DNA of 64,000 nt from Eutrigla gurnardus. Taxonomy: Eukaryota; Chordata; Actinopteri; Perciformes; Triglidae. The notes beneath the pieces are model-generated. The model searched no databases and was not told where the DNA came from. It saw nothing but the letters and a program-made list of their open reading frames with translations. Location of the stretch: NCBI GenBank assembly GCA_963514095.1, contig OY741265.1, positions 29,940,290-30,004,289 of the forward strand, read 5' to 3'. A program made the translations under genes and the position numbers. Below are positions 1 to 12,745 of this stretch, piece by piece (position 1 is the first letter of the stretch; each line of letters starts with the position of its first letter).

Positions 1-505
1 AAGGTGAATTTGCCGTTCACAAATCGATTTTAAACGCGTGTGGACGCGCCGCTTCCCAGTATTGCACGCTTGGTGGGCTGCCACTAGAGGATGATTGACA
101 GGCGCTCTCCTTTAAACAACAACTTTTTGCGAGCGTTCGCGAGCGTTCCCGAGGCGGCGAGTCGAGTCCGGCGCCTCTGATTAGCATAAAGTAGATTCGA
201 CTTATACTTTAGGCAAATGAGGAGCGGCCAACTCGCGCGCCGTCTCTCGACATTCGCCGCAACGCCACCAGAATGCATTGCACGGCTTTTCACATAGACA
301 ATGAATGGGACGCGGGGAAACACCGCTGCTTGTGGACAGGCACCTTCCCTCTGGATCAAGACTACAGGTGCCACCGACGGCCATAAATCATACAATGCGC
401 GTTTTTTTTTTAAATACCGAGCGTTAATCGCGCGTTAAAAAAATTAACGGCGTTAAGAGGATGTTGCGTTAACGCGTTATTAACGCGTTAACTTTGACAG
501 CCCTA
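1..505. mobile_element. hAT-like element, right end only
   Basis: The right terminus reads, in reverse complement, TAGGGCTGTCAAAGTTAACG followed by ACGCGTTAAT motifs repeated at 420-495. This is a common fish hAT-type terminus. The left end is outside the window or not recognisable, so no target duplication can be scored. It abuts the 5'-truncated L2 at about 506. The 84-395 open frames are not convincing as genes. Confidence 0.5.
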
Positions 506-578
506 GTTTCAAGTAATTCAACATCTTCACTCTCTGTCCCTGAAAACCTCAAACAAAGCCAGAAATCTTGGGGTTATC

Positions 579-1001
579 ATGGATTCTGATTTACATTTCG
601 ACAGTCACATCAAATCAGTAACAAAATCGGCCTACTATCACCTCAAAAATGTAGCAAGACTCATGTCAGCTCAAGACTTAGAAAAACTTGTACATGCCTT
701 TATTACTAGTAGGCTAGACTATTGTAATGGTCTCCTTGCAGGTCTTCCGAAAAAAAATTGTCAGGCAGCTACAGCTTGTTCAGAATGCTGCTGCTAGAGT
801 TCTTACAAAGACCAAAAAATGTGAGCACATTACACCAATTCTTAAATCCTTACATTGGCTCCCTGTATGTCAGAGGATTGATTTCAAAATCCTCCTGCTC
901 ACATATAAATCACTACATGGTCTAGGACCGAAGTATATCACTGATATGCTCCCACTACATAAGCCTTCTAGACCACTAAGATCTGCTAAGACCAATCTAG
1001 T
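579..1001 (+). pseudogene. L2 reverse transcriptase C-terminal remnant
   Basis: Visible LINE-2 ORF2 C-terminal motifs in two frames (579-797 and 727 onward) show a frameshift in the poly-A run GGTCTTCCGAAAAAAAATTG near 750. The catalytic RT motifs are upstream and missing. The frame is interrupted at 998 by the hAT insertion and resumes at 3079. Confidence 0.75.
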
Positions 1002-3070
1002 GTTGTCACGATACCAACATTTTGGTACCGGTACCAACATGTATTTCGGTACTTTTCGATACTTTTTCAAATAAAAAGATAATGCAAATAATGTAATTAC
1101 TGACTTTATTTTAATAGAAAATCTTAGAACAATAACATATTAATCAGTAAATAAAATAAAATACCGCAAAGACAAGCTTTTCTAATGCACACAATTTTAA
1201 AATAATGCATGTATGCATTTTACAGCTCTGGAAAAAAAAATAAGGGACCACTTCAGATTTATTGTAAATCCCCATGACTACATGTATGGCAAAAAGTTTA
1301 AAAATCACTGTGAAAATATGAATACAATAATATAATACAAAATATAATAATATAAATAAACCACCTCTATTTTTTTTGTGAAGGGGGGTGGCGCTTTCTT
1401 TTAGCACTGAATGTGGCTTTTTTCATGAGTAAATGACCTGTCGTTTCCTGAGCTCAGTGGGCAGGTCTGGGTGCTTGTCTTTTAAGTCAGAGGTGTTTTC
1501 GCCGTTAGCCATGCATGTTTTTAAACACCGTTTACACAGTGGGGCATCGATGTTAACTGCCTCGTCTTGCGCATTTGTTTTTAAGCTAAATTACGGCCAT
1601 ATCGCACTTCGCGACCCTGGTTTGTCCACAAGTTGCGGCGTGGTGACGGTTGCAGCAGCCAGTCTCCTCTCCGTGCTCCTCTCCCCCCCTCTCCAACGCA
1701 TCGGCGTCGCTAGACCTCTTTTACTGGGGCACGTGCCCCGGTATTGATCTGCCGTGCCCCAGTAAAATCTCCCGTTCGAGTTTTAACGAGCTACTATATT
1801 TGGCAGTGGATTCATTTATATTGATAATAACGGTAAAATAATGGATTTTCTTTCTCATCCACAATCTCAAACCAACGCAGTTTAACCCAAAATACAAGCT
1901 GAGGCGCGCACCTTGTGGTCCGGGTCCGGCGCACACATTCCGTCCGTGCACGGCAGTGTTAGCCGGGGCACCGCGGCGCACACGCATAGATAAATGCAAA
2001 AAAAAAACATCAGTCATGTTGTTTTTTAAACGCAAGTCCGTGTTTGACAAGCTTAAACATGGTCAAAAAACCATAGACAGGATATGGTTTACTTTAAAAA
2101 TACAACAGACCCCCCCCATCACGTCACGGTATGATCCACTTCTCTCTCCCACCTGCCCCGCTCAGCCGATGCCGATGCCCGCCCCGATGCCCGCAGTAGC
2201 CGGCGTGAAGCGGCACAGTGCGCGTAGTTTCTGACAGTGTTGCGGTCGTTCCAGTAAGTAACTCAAACAACGACGTGTTACACATTTCTATTACCACTCA
2301 ATAATCACCACCAGTCCTCATTCCTGCTGCTCTGAATCACAGATCACTCTGTGTTGTTTCATAGGAGTTAGATAGCTGACGGTTTACCCCATTATCTTTT
2401 AATTTTAATACAATTTCATTTATAGTACTTTGTAAACCAAGTGATGGCTCAGCATTAAAGTAAGATTTACAGTCACAGTGATTTTCCCCAACCCCAAAAG
2501 TCTGATGTTCTTCATTCACAAATGTGGGAATGATACTCCAAAATCAACAAAAACATGTTGAGCATGTTCATAATGTATGTTGAAATAAATATGAATTAGA
2601 GATGAATATTGCTACGTTTTTTACCTTTCAGTTTTAGCAGCAGCAGTATGGCTGTGGCAGTAATAATGGGCTAAGCAAGGTAAGTTTATATAGCACATTG
2701 TATAGCACATTTCATACACGCAGCGGGAATTCAAGGATGTTTTTTGTGATTTTAGTAATAGGGGGCCTGTGCCCCAGTAGAGCTTTATGTCTAGCAACGC
2801 CCCTGCTCCAACGTCCCTCTCTCCAAGCTTTCCTCCTGCTCCGTTTGTTGCTCCAGTCCACGCTGCTCGCTAACTTGCTAGCTGTTTCCTCCGCTGCGGC
2901 TCGCTGCTCGTCCTCTCAGCTGTAGTTACAACGCGGTGTCGTCACGTGGCGAGTTCGCCGCGCTGTTGCGGGCACTGCAAGTACCAGTCCCGTCCAAATA
3001 CAATATATTACCGTTTTAAATGCCTCAGTACCCCGGTACCAAATTAGTACCGGTATACCGTGCAACCCTA
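998..3070. mobile_element. hAT-type element inserted in L2 (8-bp target duplication)
   Basis: Flanked by GACCAATC at 990-997 and again at 3071-3078, an exact 8-bp duplication. The second L2 copy (33841 onward) has this site uninterrupted (GAGACCAATCTGTTAGTG). Termini TAGTGTTGTCACG and, reverse-complemented, TAGGGTTGCACG are imperfect inverted repeats. GGTACCGGTA motifs lie near both ends. There is no transposase I can recognise, so it is probably non-autonomous; it contains another hAT at 1699-2805. Confidence 0.85.
1699..2805. mobile_element. second hAT-type element nested within the first
   Basis: Flanked by CTCCAACG at 1691-1698 and 2806-2813 (exact 8 bp). Termini CATCGGCGTCGCTAGAC and, reverse-complemented, CAGGGGCGTTGCTAGAC. 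Internal subterminal TACTGGGGCAC is also inverted (1722 region and 2767-2780). This CAGGGGCG terminus is a typical hAT end. No transposase frame seen in its 1.1 kb. Confidence 0.82.
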
Positions 3071-3885
3071 GACCAATCTGTTTGTGATTCCCAGAGTAAA
3101 CTCAAATCACGGGAGAGCATCATTTAGTCACTGTGCAACAAATAGCTGGAATAAACTTCCTGAAGATGTAAGACTTGCCCCAGCTCCGACCACTTTTAAA
3201 ACGAGACTGAAAACTTTGATGTTCACCATAGCTTTCTGCTAAATCTTTTAATGTCTGCACTGTTTTTAATTATTGCAAATATGTTTTTATTCTTCTTGTC
3301 TTTCTGTAATGCATTTTAATTGTGCCTTTATTTTCTTTTAATTCTATTTTTTTTCACTTTATTGTATGACATGTTATGATGTGAAGCACTTTGAGTCTGC
3401 CTTGTGTATGAAATGTGCTATACAAATAAAGTTGCCTTACCTTGCCTTGCCTAAAAGCAAACGAGGAGGATTTGTGTGTTCATCTCAAACAAAGCCAGCA
3501 TAGTTGCACATTAATACTTCTGCTGTTGGGGTTTTCTGGTTAAATCAATATAAGGAACACAGAAGTAGATTCACATGTAGACCCAAACCCAAAATCCAGG
3601 TACGTGCATTCCCACTTTAATATTTACACTCGTACCGTCTGGCAGTGTGACGAAACAAACCTTAAGATTACTGATATTTCTCAACAGCAGAATCTTTTTC
3701 TCCATAAATAGGAACCCTATATCCAGAGTTGGGAGTGATCGATTACATTTACTCTGTTACATTTACTTCGGTAACTTTTTCGATGAATTATACTCGTAAG
3801 AGCAGTTTTATTACAACGTCCTTTTTACTTTTACTTGAGTATTTGTGAAGAAGAAACATGACTTTTACTCCGTTACATTGGGCTT

Positions 3886-4588
3886 AGGGATGGTTACCTT
3901 TCATATTTGAGCCGATACGGTACCGATACTCGGTACCTGCAAATTGGTACCTGTTTTCGGTACCTTATTGCGTATATGTGCGGTATTTTAATTCGTTATT
4001 TTGTATATAAAAAAAATAGTCAAAACTTCTGAATTTTGAATATTTTTTTCTCAATAACATCAAGGAACTCCAACATAAAACGTAAGAGAACTTGAGAGTG
4101 TGTGGGGGGAAAATAAATAACTTAAAAATAAATAGTGAAAATAAATTACATTTTTCACATTAGAAACTAAAACAAACCACCCATTCAAGAACCATACCAC
4201 ACATCTTTAACAGTTCTTTTTAAGGAACATGAGCATATCTACTTTATCTGGCGAGCTACACTACTCCACAGGTCAGCAGTCACTGCAACATGGTCTACTG
4301 CTTTCAGCTCCTCCTTCACGTTACTTTTTTCAACACTGTACCAAGCTGGTATCAGTGTGTTGCAAAGTTAATTTCTGTTAGGGGGGTATTTTTTGGGATT
4401 GAGAGCCCTTGTCATCTCCCTGTTATGAAAAAATAATAAAAGTAATGATGATGATAAAATATTAAGAACTTAACTGCTTTGTCATTAACTAGACCTATCA
4501 TTCACATGCTCAATAACTAATTTTATACAATAAAAAAATATACCTAAACCATGGCGTGGACCTGTTGTAAAGGGTACCATCCCTTTAA
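3886..4588. mobile_element. probable hAT-like MITE with TAGGGATGGT ends
   Basis: The left end TAGGGATGGTTACC (about 3886) and the right end reverse-complemented AAAGGGATGGTACC (about 4588) form short inverted repeats. GGTACC-rich subterminal sequence follows on the left. I could not define a clean target duplication. The flanking 3735-3885, rich in TTTTACTTTTACTTGAGTA-like text, is another degenerate repeat. Confidence 0.5.
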
Positions 4589-5059
4589 CCACAATGCGCT
4601 GTTGGGGTTGTAGCAGGAGCAGATTTGGTTATCAACAGTTAACTATCAATATCAATATGATTATCGGTATTAATAATTATATTTAATATATTATCATGAT
4701 ATAATCATGAATAAACGGGGCACCACCCTGGGATCAGGGAAAAGATAACCTAAAACTGTATTCAGTCTCAATATAAAGGTTTTATACTCACATGCCAATC
4801 ATCGTGATCATTGGCATAGGAGTACAAAACCAATCGAACAATTAAAAAGGCATGAAATTCAAGCACTAGCCTTCACAACCTGCTGTTATCCAGTGACATA
4901 TACACAACAAGCACAAGAGACCGCTAGTTATAATATAATAAGATTTATTAAAATCAGTAATAATGATCACAATCAATAACACTGCAATTAACAAAGCCTT
5001 ATTACCTAACTACCTAACACACAAAACTAAGCTAAACAAAGGGAGATACACACGTGGAG

Positions 5060-5106
5060 TGTGTGTGTGCGTGCGTGTGCGTGTGTGTGTGTGCGTGCGT
5101 GCGTGT

Positions 5107-5141
<35 letters not shown>

Positions 5142-5283
5142 TATGGGCGGCCACCGGATGGAGCTATTCCTCGCAGCGTTCAGGGGCGGAGCCACTGAGG
5201 TTCGATGGGGTAGCGAGAGAGAGAGAGAGGTGGAGCTATTCCTCGCAGCGGTCAGGGGCGGAGCCACTGAGGTCTGACGGAGT

Positions 5284-5320
<37 letters not shown>
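5060..5320. repeat. GT/GC microsatellite and interrupted (GA)n arrays
   Basis: A GTGTGC-type tract (5060-5107) runs into (GA)n at 5108-5137. Two further (GA)n blocks (5214-5229, 5286-5318) alternate with a duplicated ~60-bp unit containing GGAGCTATTCCTCGCAGCG and GGGGCGGAGCCACTGAGGT at 5160 and 5232. The open frames on both strands here are simple-sequence artefacts. Confidence 0.85.
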
Positions 5321-5321
<1 letters not shown>

Positions 5322-5699
5322 CCGTATGTAGCCACCAGATGTAGCTATGTCCCTAGCGCCCGCCGGGAACAGCTGGCTTAGGACACGTGTGTGCGGCGTG
5401 TATGTGTGTGTGTGTTAGCGGGACACAAACAAAGAGAGAGAGGATGCGCGAGCGATATTCGGAGGGACAGAAAGCGTGCCGTTATCACACGGGCTCGCGT
5501 GAATGAACTGGCGTTTATTCCGCGAGACCGGTCTTTTAACTGATAGTAGAGGCTTTCTGAGCTCGCGAATATGGCGGAGGTTAGTCGAAAACACTGTTAC
5601 AGAAATCAACCCAGCGGCGATCACGATCAGCATTCAAATACAGCAGCACATGAACCAACGGACTCGGCGGTCCGCGATCAGAACTTAAAACACATTAAC

Positions 5700-8600
5700 A
5701 AGAATTACAAGCATATCCTACACTATCACTTGTGTCTCTGCCCAGACTGATAGCCTATTACTGGTATCGTTGCGTAAGACGATGACGGCGTTCCGTGACG
5801 GCGGTGGTTCGTGAGTCCCCGGCGTCAGCGGGGGACGTGATGAGTCGGCTTCGTCCAGACGAGAGCGGAGCGGGTTTCCTCTCGTTGATCAAACTCAAAT
5901 AAAGAAAACAGTTGGTGTTTCCTCCTTCCACGAGCGGCGATATAATCGCGGCTTGGCGATTTAGTCAGCTTACTTCAGACAGCGTCTGGTAGCTGGAAGG
6001 CAGGAACCGGCTTGGTTCCTCTTGTTGCAGCGGTGCGCTGCGGGAGGGGGTCGCCTCCCGTTGCAACGTGGTGTTGCGTCGGTTGTAGGAAGAGGCCAGA
6101 GTAGGAGTCGGAGTAAGAGTGAATAAGAGAGTGTTCTCCGGGCGGCTTCGGTTTATAAAGCTCAGGCCGCTCCAGGGGACCCCCTGGGGTTCCCTGAAGA
6201 TGTCAGCCAATAGGCACTGGTTGTGAGGTGTCGCATCTCTCACCTGGGTGAGATGTGAAACTAAAATGGCGGTGTAGTTTTTATTCCCCTTTGTCCCTTT
6301 GTCCTGGCCACATGTGTAGGCTTCTGTAGGCCGCATTGTGTAGTCCTTCTAGTGAGGTCCCAACAGCGCTCACAGCCCTGTGACACTCCTCGGCTCTGTG
6401 GCGAGGCAAAGCAGTCTCCTTAGCCTTTGTGAATGGAGTCACCGTTGCAGCTCTCGCTGTAACTGAGGGGCAGGTAGAGAATAGGGCAGACGGACCTGTA
6501 TATCAACATAAGAGTGTAACATTACATTACCTGGAACCGAGCCGATTACAACAACAAACGCTAATCAAATTGCAAAGTCACTTTAGCTCATTATTTAGCC
6601 TACCTGGAGCCAACAAACTTGATGATGATGCCTCGCTAATCGAGTCGTGATCTTAGGCGTCTTCATTGATTTTTGCGAAATATGCTAAGCTTACTTTTTC
6701 GAACTCCTCCTTAACAGAGAGTCCGAACATCACGAAACATGGAACACATAATCTCTGGATGGCCCTGATCTTAAGTTATCGAATGGAATTTTGATCTTTT
6801 CAAAAATACGTCCAAAGGAACAACTTCCTGTAGATTGGAGTCAAAACAGGAAGTGTTGCGTATCTTCGCAACAATTAGTCCGATAAATACAAAACTTAAG
6901 CAAGTACCTGAGTAGTTTTTTCACTCAACACTTATTTACTCTTATTCCCCTGTGACTCAGCAGGATGAGCTGGAGAGGAAATGGATGGTGGAGTTTTGTT
7001 TTTCACAACATGAAATTTCACAAACACTGATACACACATACACAAACTATAGATGTAAGCATTTATTTTCCAGTTGTCTAAATATTTTGCTTGTATATGT
7101 TTGAAAACTAAAGATCTTGTTTTGATTCTAAGCGGGCAGCAGCAAATAATTTATTTCGGTTTTTCTTAATCAAGAGTATAATTTTTGTTTCATGATATCT
7201 TTTGATGTTTTAAAATAATTTCGCTTTAAATTTAACTGAGTCCTAAAAGGGTTGCTTGAAGCTTTGAGGCAAACTGATTGAAATGTTCTTTAAAATATTT
7301 TGTGGTAGCAATTTAGGATAGGGGACGTTTTCTTTCTTAGTTTTGTAGAAATTGAACAGCGATGCTCAAAATCTCTTCTGGTGTTATTTCACACCTTGTT
7401 GTACTTTTGTGTTGCTTTTCAATAAATTGCAAAATATTCCAAAATTCTGTGTCCTGTTGTGATTCCAGTATTAGCTAAATATTCAGGATTCACTGCCATA
7501 ACAGAGACTAACGGGATGTGTCTCTGACCTTTCATACAACAAGAAAACAAATGGCATGATTTAGTTTGTTTGTGAAAACATTTCGCATCCCCTATCTCAT
7601 ATGGTTTGCTGCTTCCTCGAAGGAGAAAGGTCTTAACAGAAAATGTAACTTTTTTCTGATGGAGGCATATTAGGCTTATTCATGTAAAATAGAAAATGTA
7701 ATGATTCCTGCTATTTCCAATTTCTCAGTCTGTGTTTGTGTGTGTGAGGATTCACTTTGCAGATCCACTCAGCTAGTCTTCAGGCTACAGGTGTTTTGCT
7801 TTGGTTTCCCCCTCAGTAAAAACCTGTAGCACTGAAATCCACCTGCCAACTGATGACAATACAACCGTCAGGAAATTCTCCAGTTCTGCGTTCTGTTCTC
7901 TCTCCTAAATCAGCCTCACTCAATGTGCTTATACCTACAGTATAAAACACCACAAATATGTACTTTATAAAAAATAAAACAAAATGTACGTGGCTTTTGG
8001 TTTTTATTGTATTTTTAAAGTCATATCATTCACTGCTAACCTTCTGTGACCTTCAAAGGTTAACTGAAGTGCAAGAAAACAAATATCCTCACAGACCTGT
8101 CGACATTACCATCATGAAGACCAAAATACCTCAAAAACAAAACCTTTACTGCCGAGTTCTGCATGGCAACAGATGACATCACAGCCGTTATGACAAAAAT
8201 GGTATTGCTTCTTGGTGCATTACCTACCTATATCATACATTAAACTATAAATCATGTAATATATTAGTGTAACATCATTTCAATTATGTGATATTGTCGC
8301 GTCAGACTAGGTCTGCAGCGGTTTGTTTTGAATTCACAGGAAAAATGCACGGGAGAAGAATTAAAAAATAGAAAGAATAGGTGGTGTGTTAGCCGCGGTA
8401 AATGCGAGTTGATTAAGAGAAGCGCGAGTGTCAGCTGTCCGCGAGGGTCAGCTGTTCGCTGTTCTACTGATTTGGTTGTGCTGCAGATTCAGCTCTCAGG
8501 TGCTTATTTATCTGGTTGGCGTTTAGTTGGTAAGAGACACTGGTGAGAGTAACACGGAAATCCAACTGTGCTTGCTCTCAGTTTGGAAGAAGTGCTGTGC

Positions 8601-9560
8601 GGAAACGTAACACTGAAAATTGGAGAGGCTGCCGGTAAGCGCTTGTCTCGTTTGTTTTGATTTATGGCGTATACGGTCGGCATGTTTGGAGCTTGGCGTT
8701 TGCACTGATTGTCACCATTGTAGTGTTTTAATGTTGGTTAAAAACGGAACGAAAAGCTTAATGGCCTGGGCACATTGCATCTGAGACTTTGCAGTCTATT
8801 AATTGTGGTTTTAGCGAAATGGCTGTAACTCTATTAACCACGCATCTCCAGTCGGGCACGGGCGCTTCATATTTCATAGTGGGGTTGCTCATGTTCATTG
8901 AATTTGGGTAGTTTCTGGTCAATTTAATGTATACTCACTTTGTACGGATTACTATTTTTCTACAAATCTTAAATGAAATATTGCTAATATTTATTTTCCT
9001 AGTGTTGTAACATGGCAAATTTGGTAAATATTTATTGGAAGCATATTTGCACATTTCATTCATGTATTTGCATTTTGCACATTTATTGCATTTTGCACAT
9101 TTATTTAAGTGGCAACTAACTACTGCTCTGTCTATCTTCATGTCTGTTTGTCTTAGGTTTTTTTACCTAAGGACCTAGAAACTAATAGGACTAAGAGGAC
9201 AAAAGAAAGTGGTTCCTGGTGCTAACTGTTAACAATTGCAACCCTATGGACTTGTGCTCTGTATTCTAAATAAAAAGAAAAAAAAGAGGAATGACCAAAA
9301 ACGGAAACAACTGTTGTCTGTCCAATCCTTGAGTGAAACCCTGTGCCTTCAGAACTCCTTCAGTGTCACATACTTTTCAAGTTGGGGAAAAAAAACACAG
9401 TGCTTAAAACCAACCAAACAAAACTGAAAAACTCACCAAAAACCAAAACGAAACCGTACAACTTGACAGATATTAATGTTTAGTATTATAGTTTTACAAG
9501 TTGATCTTATTTTCATCTAAGTCAAGGGTATTGACAAATATGTGTCTAAAATAATAACAC
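5700..9560. other. no gene recognised; mixed GC-rich and AT-rich DNA
   Basis: 5700-6650 is GC-rich with no supported gene and may be an old LTR-type or other repeat, but I could not find paired termini. 6700-8300 is AT-rich and unremarkable. 8300-8710 resembles a promoter-like GC-moderate stretch with no recognisable coding. Short open frames across the block show no family signature. Confidence 0.4.
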
Positions 9561-9609
9561 AAAATAAATCTGATCTTTCATGTCTTTATTGAACACACAC
9601 ATTCAACAT

Positions 9610-10371
9610 TCAAAATGGCAGTGGAAAAGTAAGTGAACCCTTAGAATGAATAACTGGTTGACTGTCCCTTGGCAGCAATAACCTCAACCAGCACTTGAGT
9701 ATTTTTTTAGCCCATTCTTCCTGGCAGAACTGGTTTAGCTGAGTCACATTCTTTGGACGTCTCATGTGATTGGCCCTCTTCAAGTCAATCCTAGCATCTC
9801 TATTGGGTTGAGGTCTGGGCTCTTACTTGGCCACTCCAAAAGGTGGATTTTGTTTTTCTGAAGCCATTCTGTTGTGGATTTGCTCCGGTGTTTTTGGTCA
9901 TTGTCCTGTTGCATCACCCACCTTGTACACAGTTTCAGCTGATGTACAGACATTCTCACATTATCCTGAAGAATTGTCTGATATACTTTGGAATTCATCT
10001 TCCCCTCAATGAGTCCAAGCTGACCAGGCCCTTATGTTTGGGATGTTTTCATGATGATATGCCGTGCCCTTTCTACGCCATATGTAGTGCTGTGTTTTGT
10101 CCAAATAGTTCAATCTTAGTTTCATCAGTCCACAAAACATTTTGCCAATACCGCTGTGGAGTGTCAATGTGCTCTTTTGCAAACTTCTGGGTGCAGCAAT
10201 GTTCTTTGCAGTAAGCAATGGCTTCCTTGGTGGTGTCCTGCCGTAGATACCCTGCTTGTTCAATGTTTTAGACTCATGAACATGAGATGTTAGCCAGTTC
10301 CAATGATGCCTACAAATCTTGAAAAACCATGAAATTTAAAAAGGTTCACATACTTTTTCTTGCCAATGTAA
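9610..10371 (-). mobile_element. degenerate Tc1-type transposon
   Basis: The right terminus TTGGCAAGAAAAAGTATGTG (reverse complement of 10345-10370) and the left GGCAGTGGAAAAGTAAGTGAACC (9616 on) are typical fish Tc1 inverted repeats. Between them minus-strand fragments encode HLLEWPSKSPDLNPIE (the Tc1 D-E region), MQQDNDQKHRSK (the second aspartate) and KPLLTAKNIAAPRSLQKST. It is frameshifted and truncated. Confidence 0.85.
9782..10263 (-). pseudogene. Tc1 transposase pseudogene
   Basis: C-terminal DDE catalytic region of a Tc1-like transposase in at least two frames (10263-10006 and 9998-9780). Motifs LTAKNIAAPRSLQKS, QQDNDQKHRSKSTTEWL and LEWPSKSPDLNPIEMLG are visible. The N-terminal DNA-binding part is missing. 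Confidence 0.8.
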
Positions 10372-11218
10372 GTTCAGTTGATTGAAGAAGATGATTTCAC
10401 GTGAGTATAAAGTAGATATTTTAGAGGAATTGAATGAGAAAAAGCTTAGAGTTCTGTGTGGAAGCAACACTTACAGTTTTTTCCTATCGTTTTCGGTCAT
10501 GTACCCATACTATGGTCACTTTTCCCTATCACTTAACACAGTGGGCTTTAGAGACACACACCTCTGCATATCTGTTAACCTTTGGTGCAAAATGCACTAC
10601 AACAACCACACCACAAACAATGCTGCCATAACTTAACACATGTTTCCTCTCAGAACACTATGACCTAAAAAACACTAACATCTTGAAGCATTGCCAATTG
10701 CATATATAAAATGTTGCTGTGTCCTCCAGTTTGGCATATATTTCCTGTAGTGTTGCATTGAAAAAAAGAGAAAAAACACAGACAAACACTTCTTTGGACT
10801 ACAGTAATAAAGTTTGTAATATTACAGTATGACAATCCAAGCCAAGTATCTGCTGACAGTGTTCATATGTCGGTTTACCTCCCACAAAAGATGTCACAAT
10901 TGAGTGTGGTAAATGTACTGTAATTGTAAATACAGTAAATACTGTAAGTGTTTTATGAGAAACTGAGAATAACAATTTTCAGTTTTTGTAATGCAAATTA
11001 CATACAGTAAGTACGTAATATATGATCCAGAAACAAATCACAAACACAACAGTTTTTTTCACTGTGCTTTACTTTTTGGAGATTTTGTCACAGTGCAAGT
11101 GTTACACAAAACAGAAAATACATTACAAAGTCAAAAAATGTGTTCTAACAAAAAATGCAATGCACAAAACCTGCACATACTGTATATTACAGTAGCCCAA
11201 CAGTGGCGCAGAATTGGG

Positions 11219-12744
11219 CTAATCCCTCCTATCCTCCGCATTTGGCCACACATTTTCATCTACGTCGCAACGTATGGTTTCTCTTGCCATACAACGTGGA
11301 TAAAATCTTTTGGAATGCCTTATCCAGGCCTGGATATCTTCTGGGGCTATGTCCATACACCCAGCAGCCATTGCCTCTAATAGGGACATCTGGTCCTGAG
11401 GGCGGTGGTCATAGACCTTCCATCTCCACGCCGAAAAGAATTCCTCGATGGGGTTGAGGAAAGGAGAGTAAGGCGGAAGGAAAAGTGACATCATCCTAGG
11501 ATGCGCCGCAAACCACCCTGTGACTTGCCGGGAGTGGTGAAAGGCCACATTGTCCCATACAATTACATACGTTGGTAGATTCTGCCTGTCTACCTCTCTT
11601 GCTGTGAGCCTTTCGTAAAGCTCATCTATGAAGGCAATTAGGCGTTCGGTGTTGTATGGGCCTATGCCGGCCTTCTGCAGCTGCAGTCCATCGTTCGAAA
11701 TTGCTGCGCACATGGTGATGTTCGCACCCCTCTGGCCTGGAACATCTATCGTGGCCCTTTTCCCAATCAGGTTCCTTCCACGGCGACGTGTTTTTGCCAG
11801 GTTGAAGCCAGCCTCATCCACAAAGATGAACGCATGTTCATTCTCACTGGCTTCAAGTTCCATGGCTCTCTTCAGGAAATTAGAGAATACACAAGATACC
11901 ATAAGACAAAAATGGCATAGCTTACAGTTTTGTGCAAAATCACAATCAACATGACAGTGTGTCCTGTGTTCAGTCTTACCTGGACGTATTGGTACCGGAG
12001 TTCCTTTATCCGCTCAGAGTTCCTCTCGAAGGGGACAGTGTAAAGCTGCTTCATTCGAATTTGGTGCTTTTTCAGCACTCTGGCGATGGTCGCGGTGCCA
12101 ACATTCTCAATGTTGGCAAATACACCAATGTCTGCGATGATGTTTGCACAAATTTCTCTTAGCCTTATACTATTGTTAGCAATAACCATTTGCACTATTG
12201 CATTTTCTTGTGGCAAAGTGAATTTTCTTCCCCTTCCACCTGAGTGGGGCAACCGTTGGGTCCTACAATAGTGAGTCAGACACAAATGCACTGATACGTC
12301 AGGAGAGTTTTGGAGACTTCTCACATCACATTACTACTGTTACAAACACATCAGTCAGAATGCTGTAAATACTGTATAGTACCTGTTAGTTTGTGTGAAA
12401 ACCCTCACGATTGATGCCACCGTTGATCTTGGCAAGTTCGGCTGAACCCTCAGACCAGCTTCCCTCATGGACAGACCATGATTGATTACATGGTCGATGA
12501 CAGTTGCTCTGATTTCATCAGATACAACTGTCCTTGCTGCTGCTGCTCCTCTCCCTCTCCCTCTTCCTCTACCTCTCCCTCTTCCTCTACCTCTTCCTCT
12601 TCCTCTACCTCTTCCTCCTACTCCACCTTCACCTCCACCTCCACCTTCACCTTCACCTTCACCTCCACCTTCACCTTCACCTTCACCTCCACCTCTTCCT
12701 CTTCCTCTGCCTCTGCCTCTTGCTCTTGCTCTTGCTGCATCCAT
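11219..12744 (-). CDS. IS630/Tc1-mariner-type DDE transposase, three exons, apparently intact
   Basis: Exons 12383-12744, 11980-12262 and 11219-11869 join in phase (1296 nt, 431 residues plus stop). Exon 1 starts ATGGATGCAGCA and encodes a ~65-residue Arg/Gly/Glu-Gly low-complexity segment, then an HTH (VIDHVINHGLSMREAGLRVQ, TVASIVRVFTQTN). Donor AACAG/GTACTA; acceptor TTGTAG/GACC. Exon 2 encodes a second HTH-like part (SIRLREICANIIADI, TIARVLKKHQIRMKQ). Donor GTCCAG/GTAAGA; acceptor CTGAAG/AGAGCC. Exon 3 holds the RNase-H fold: D in IFVDEAGFN (~233), D in YVIVWDNVAFHH (~321), E in PPYSPFLNPIEEFFS (~357), with 35 residues between the last two. No stops or frameshifts. It could be an active transposase or a domesticated one; splicing is inferred from consensus and phase. 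Confidence 0.85.
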
Positions 12745-12745
12745 T
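12543..12745. repeat. CCTCTT/CACCTT hexanucleotide-like array inside transposase exon 1
   Basis: An imperfect hexanucleotide tract (CCTCTT, CTACCT, CACCTT, CACCTC variants). On the minus strand in the transposase frame it reads RG and EG dipeptide repeats; the other frames give Leu/Pro/Ser runs that are shadows. It is probably length-variable. Confidence 0.85.

Larger units (their letters stand above)
506..3452 (+). mobile_element. L2-type LINE, 3' fragment split by a nested hAT
   Basis: Two pieces, 506-997 and 3071-3452, join into the C-terminal end of an L2/CR1-group reverse transcriptase ORF: NLGVIMDSDLHFDSHIKSVT, LDYCNGLLAGLPKK, QLVQNAAARVLTKTKK, HWLPVCQRIDFKILLLTYKS, and after the insertion TNSWNKLPEDVRLAP. 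Then a 3' tail with GTGCTATACAAATAAAG and CCTTGCCTTGCC. There is a frameshift near 750 and the 5' end is truncated, so it is dead. A close relative lies at 33489-34218. Confidence 0.85.

Noticed and set aside
1433..2234. Open frames of 60-110 residues within the nested hAT elements
   Set aside because: No hAT transposase motifs; they cross element boundaries at 1699.
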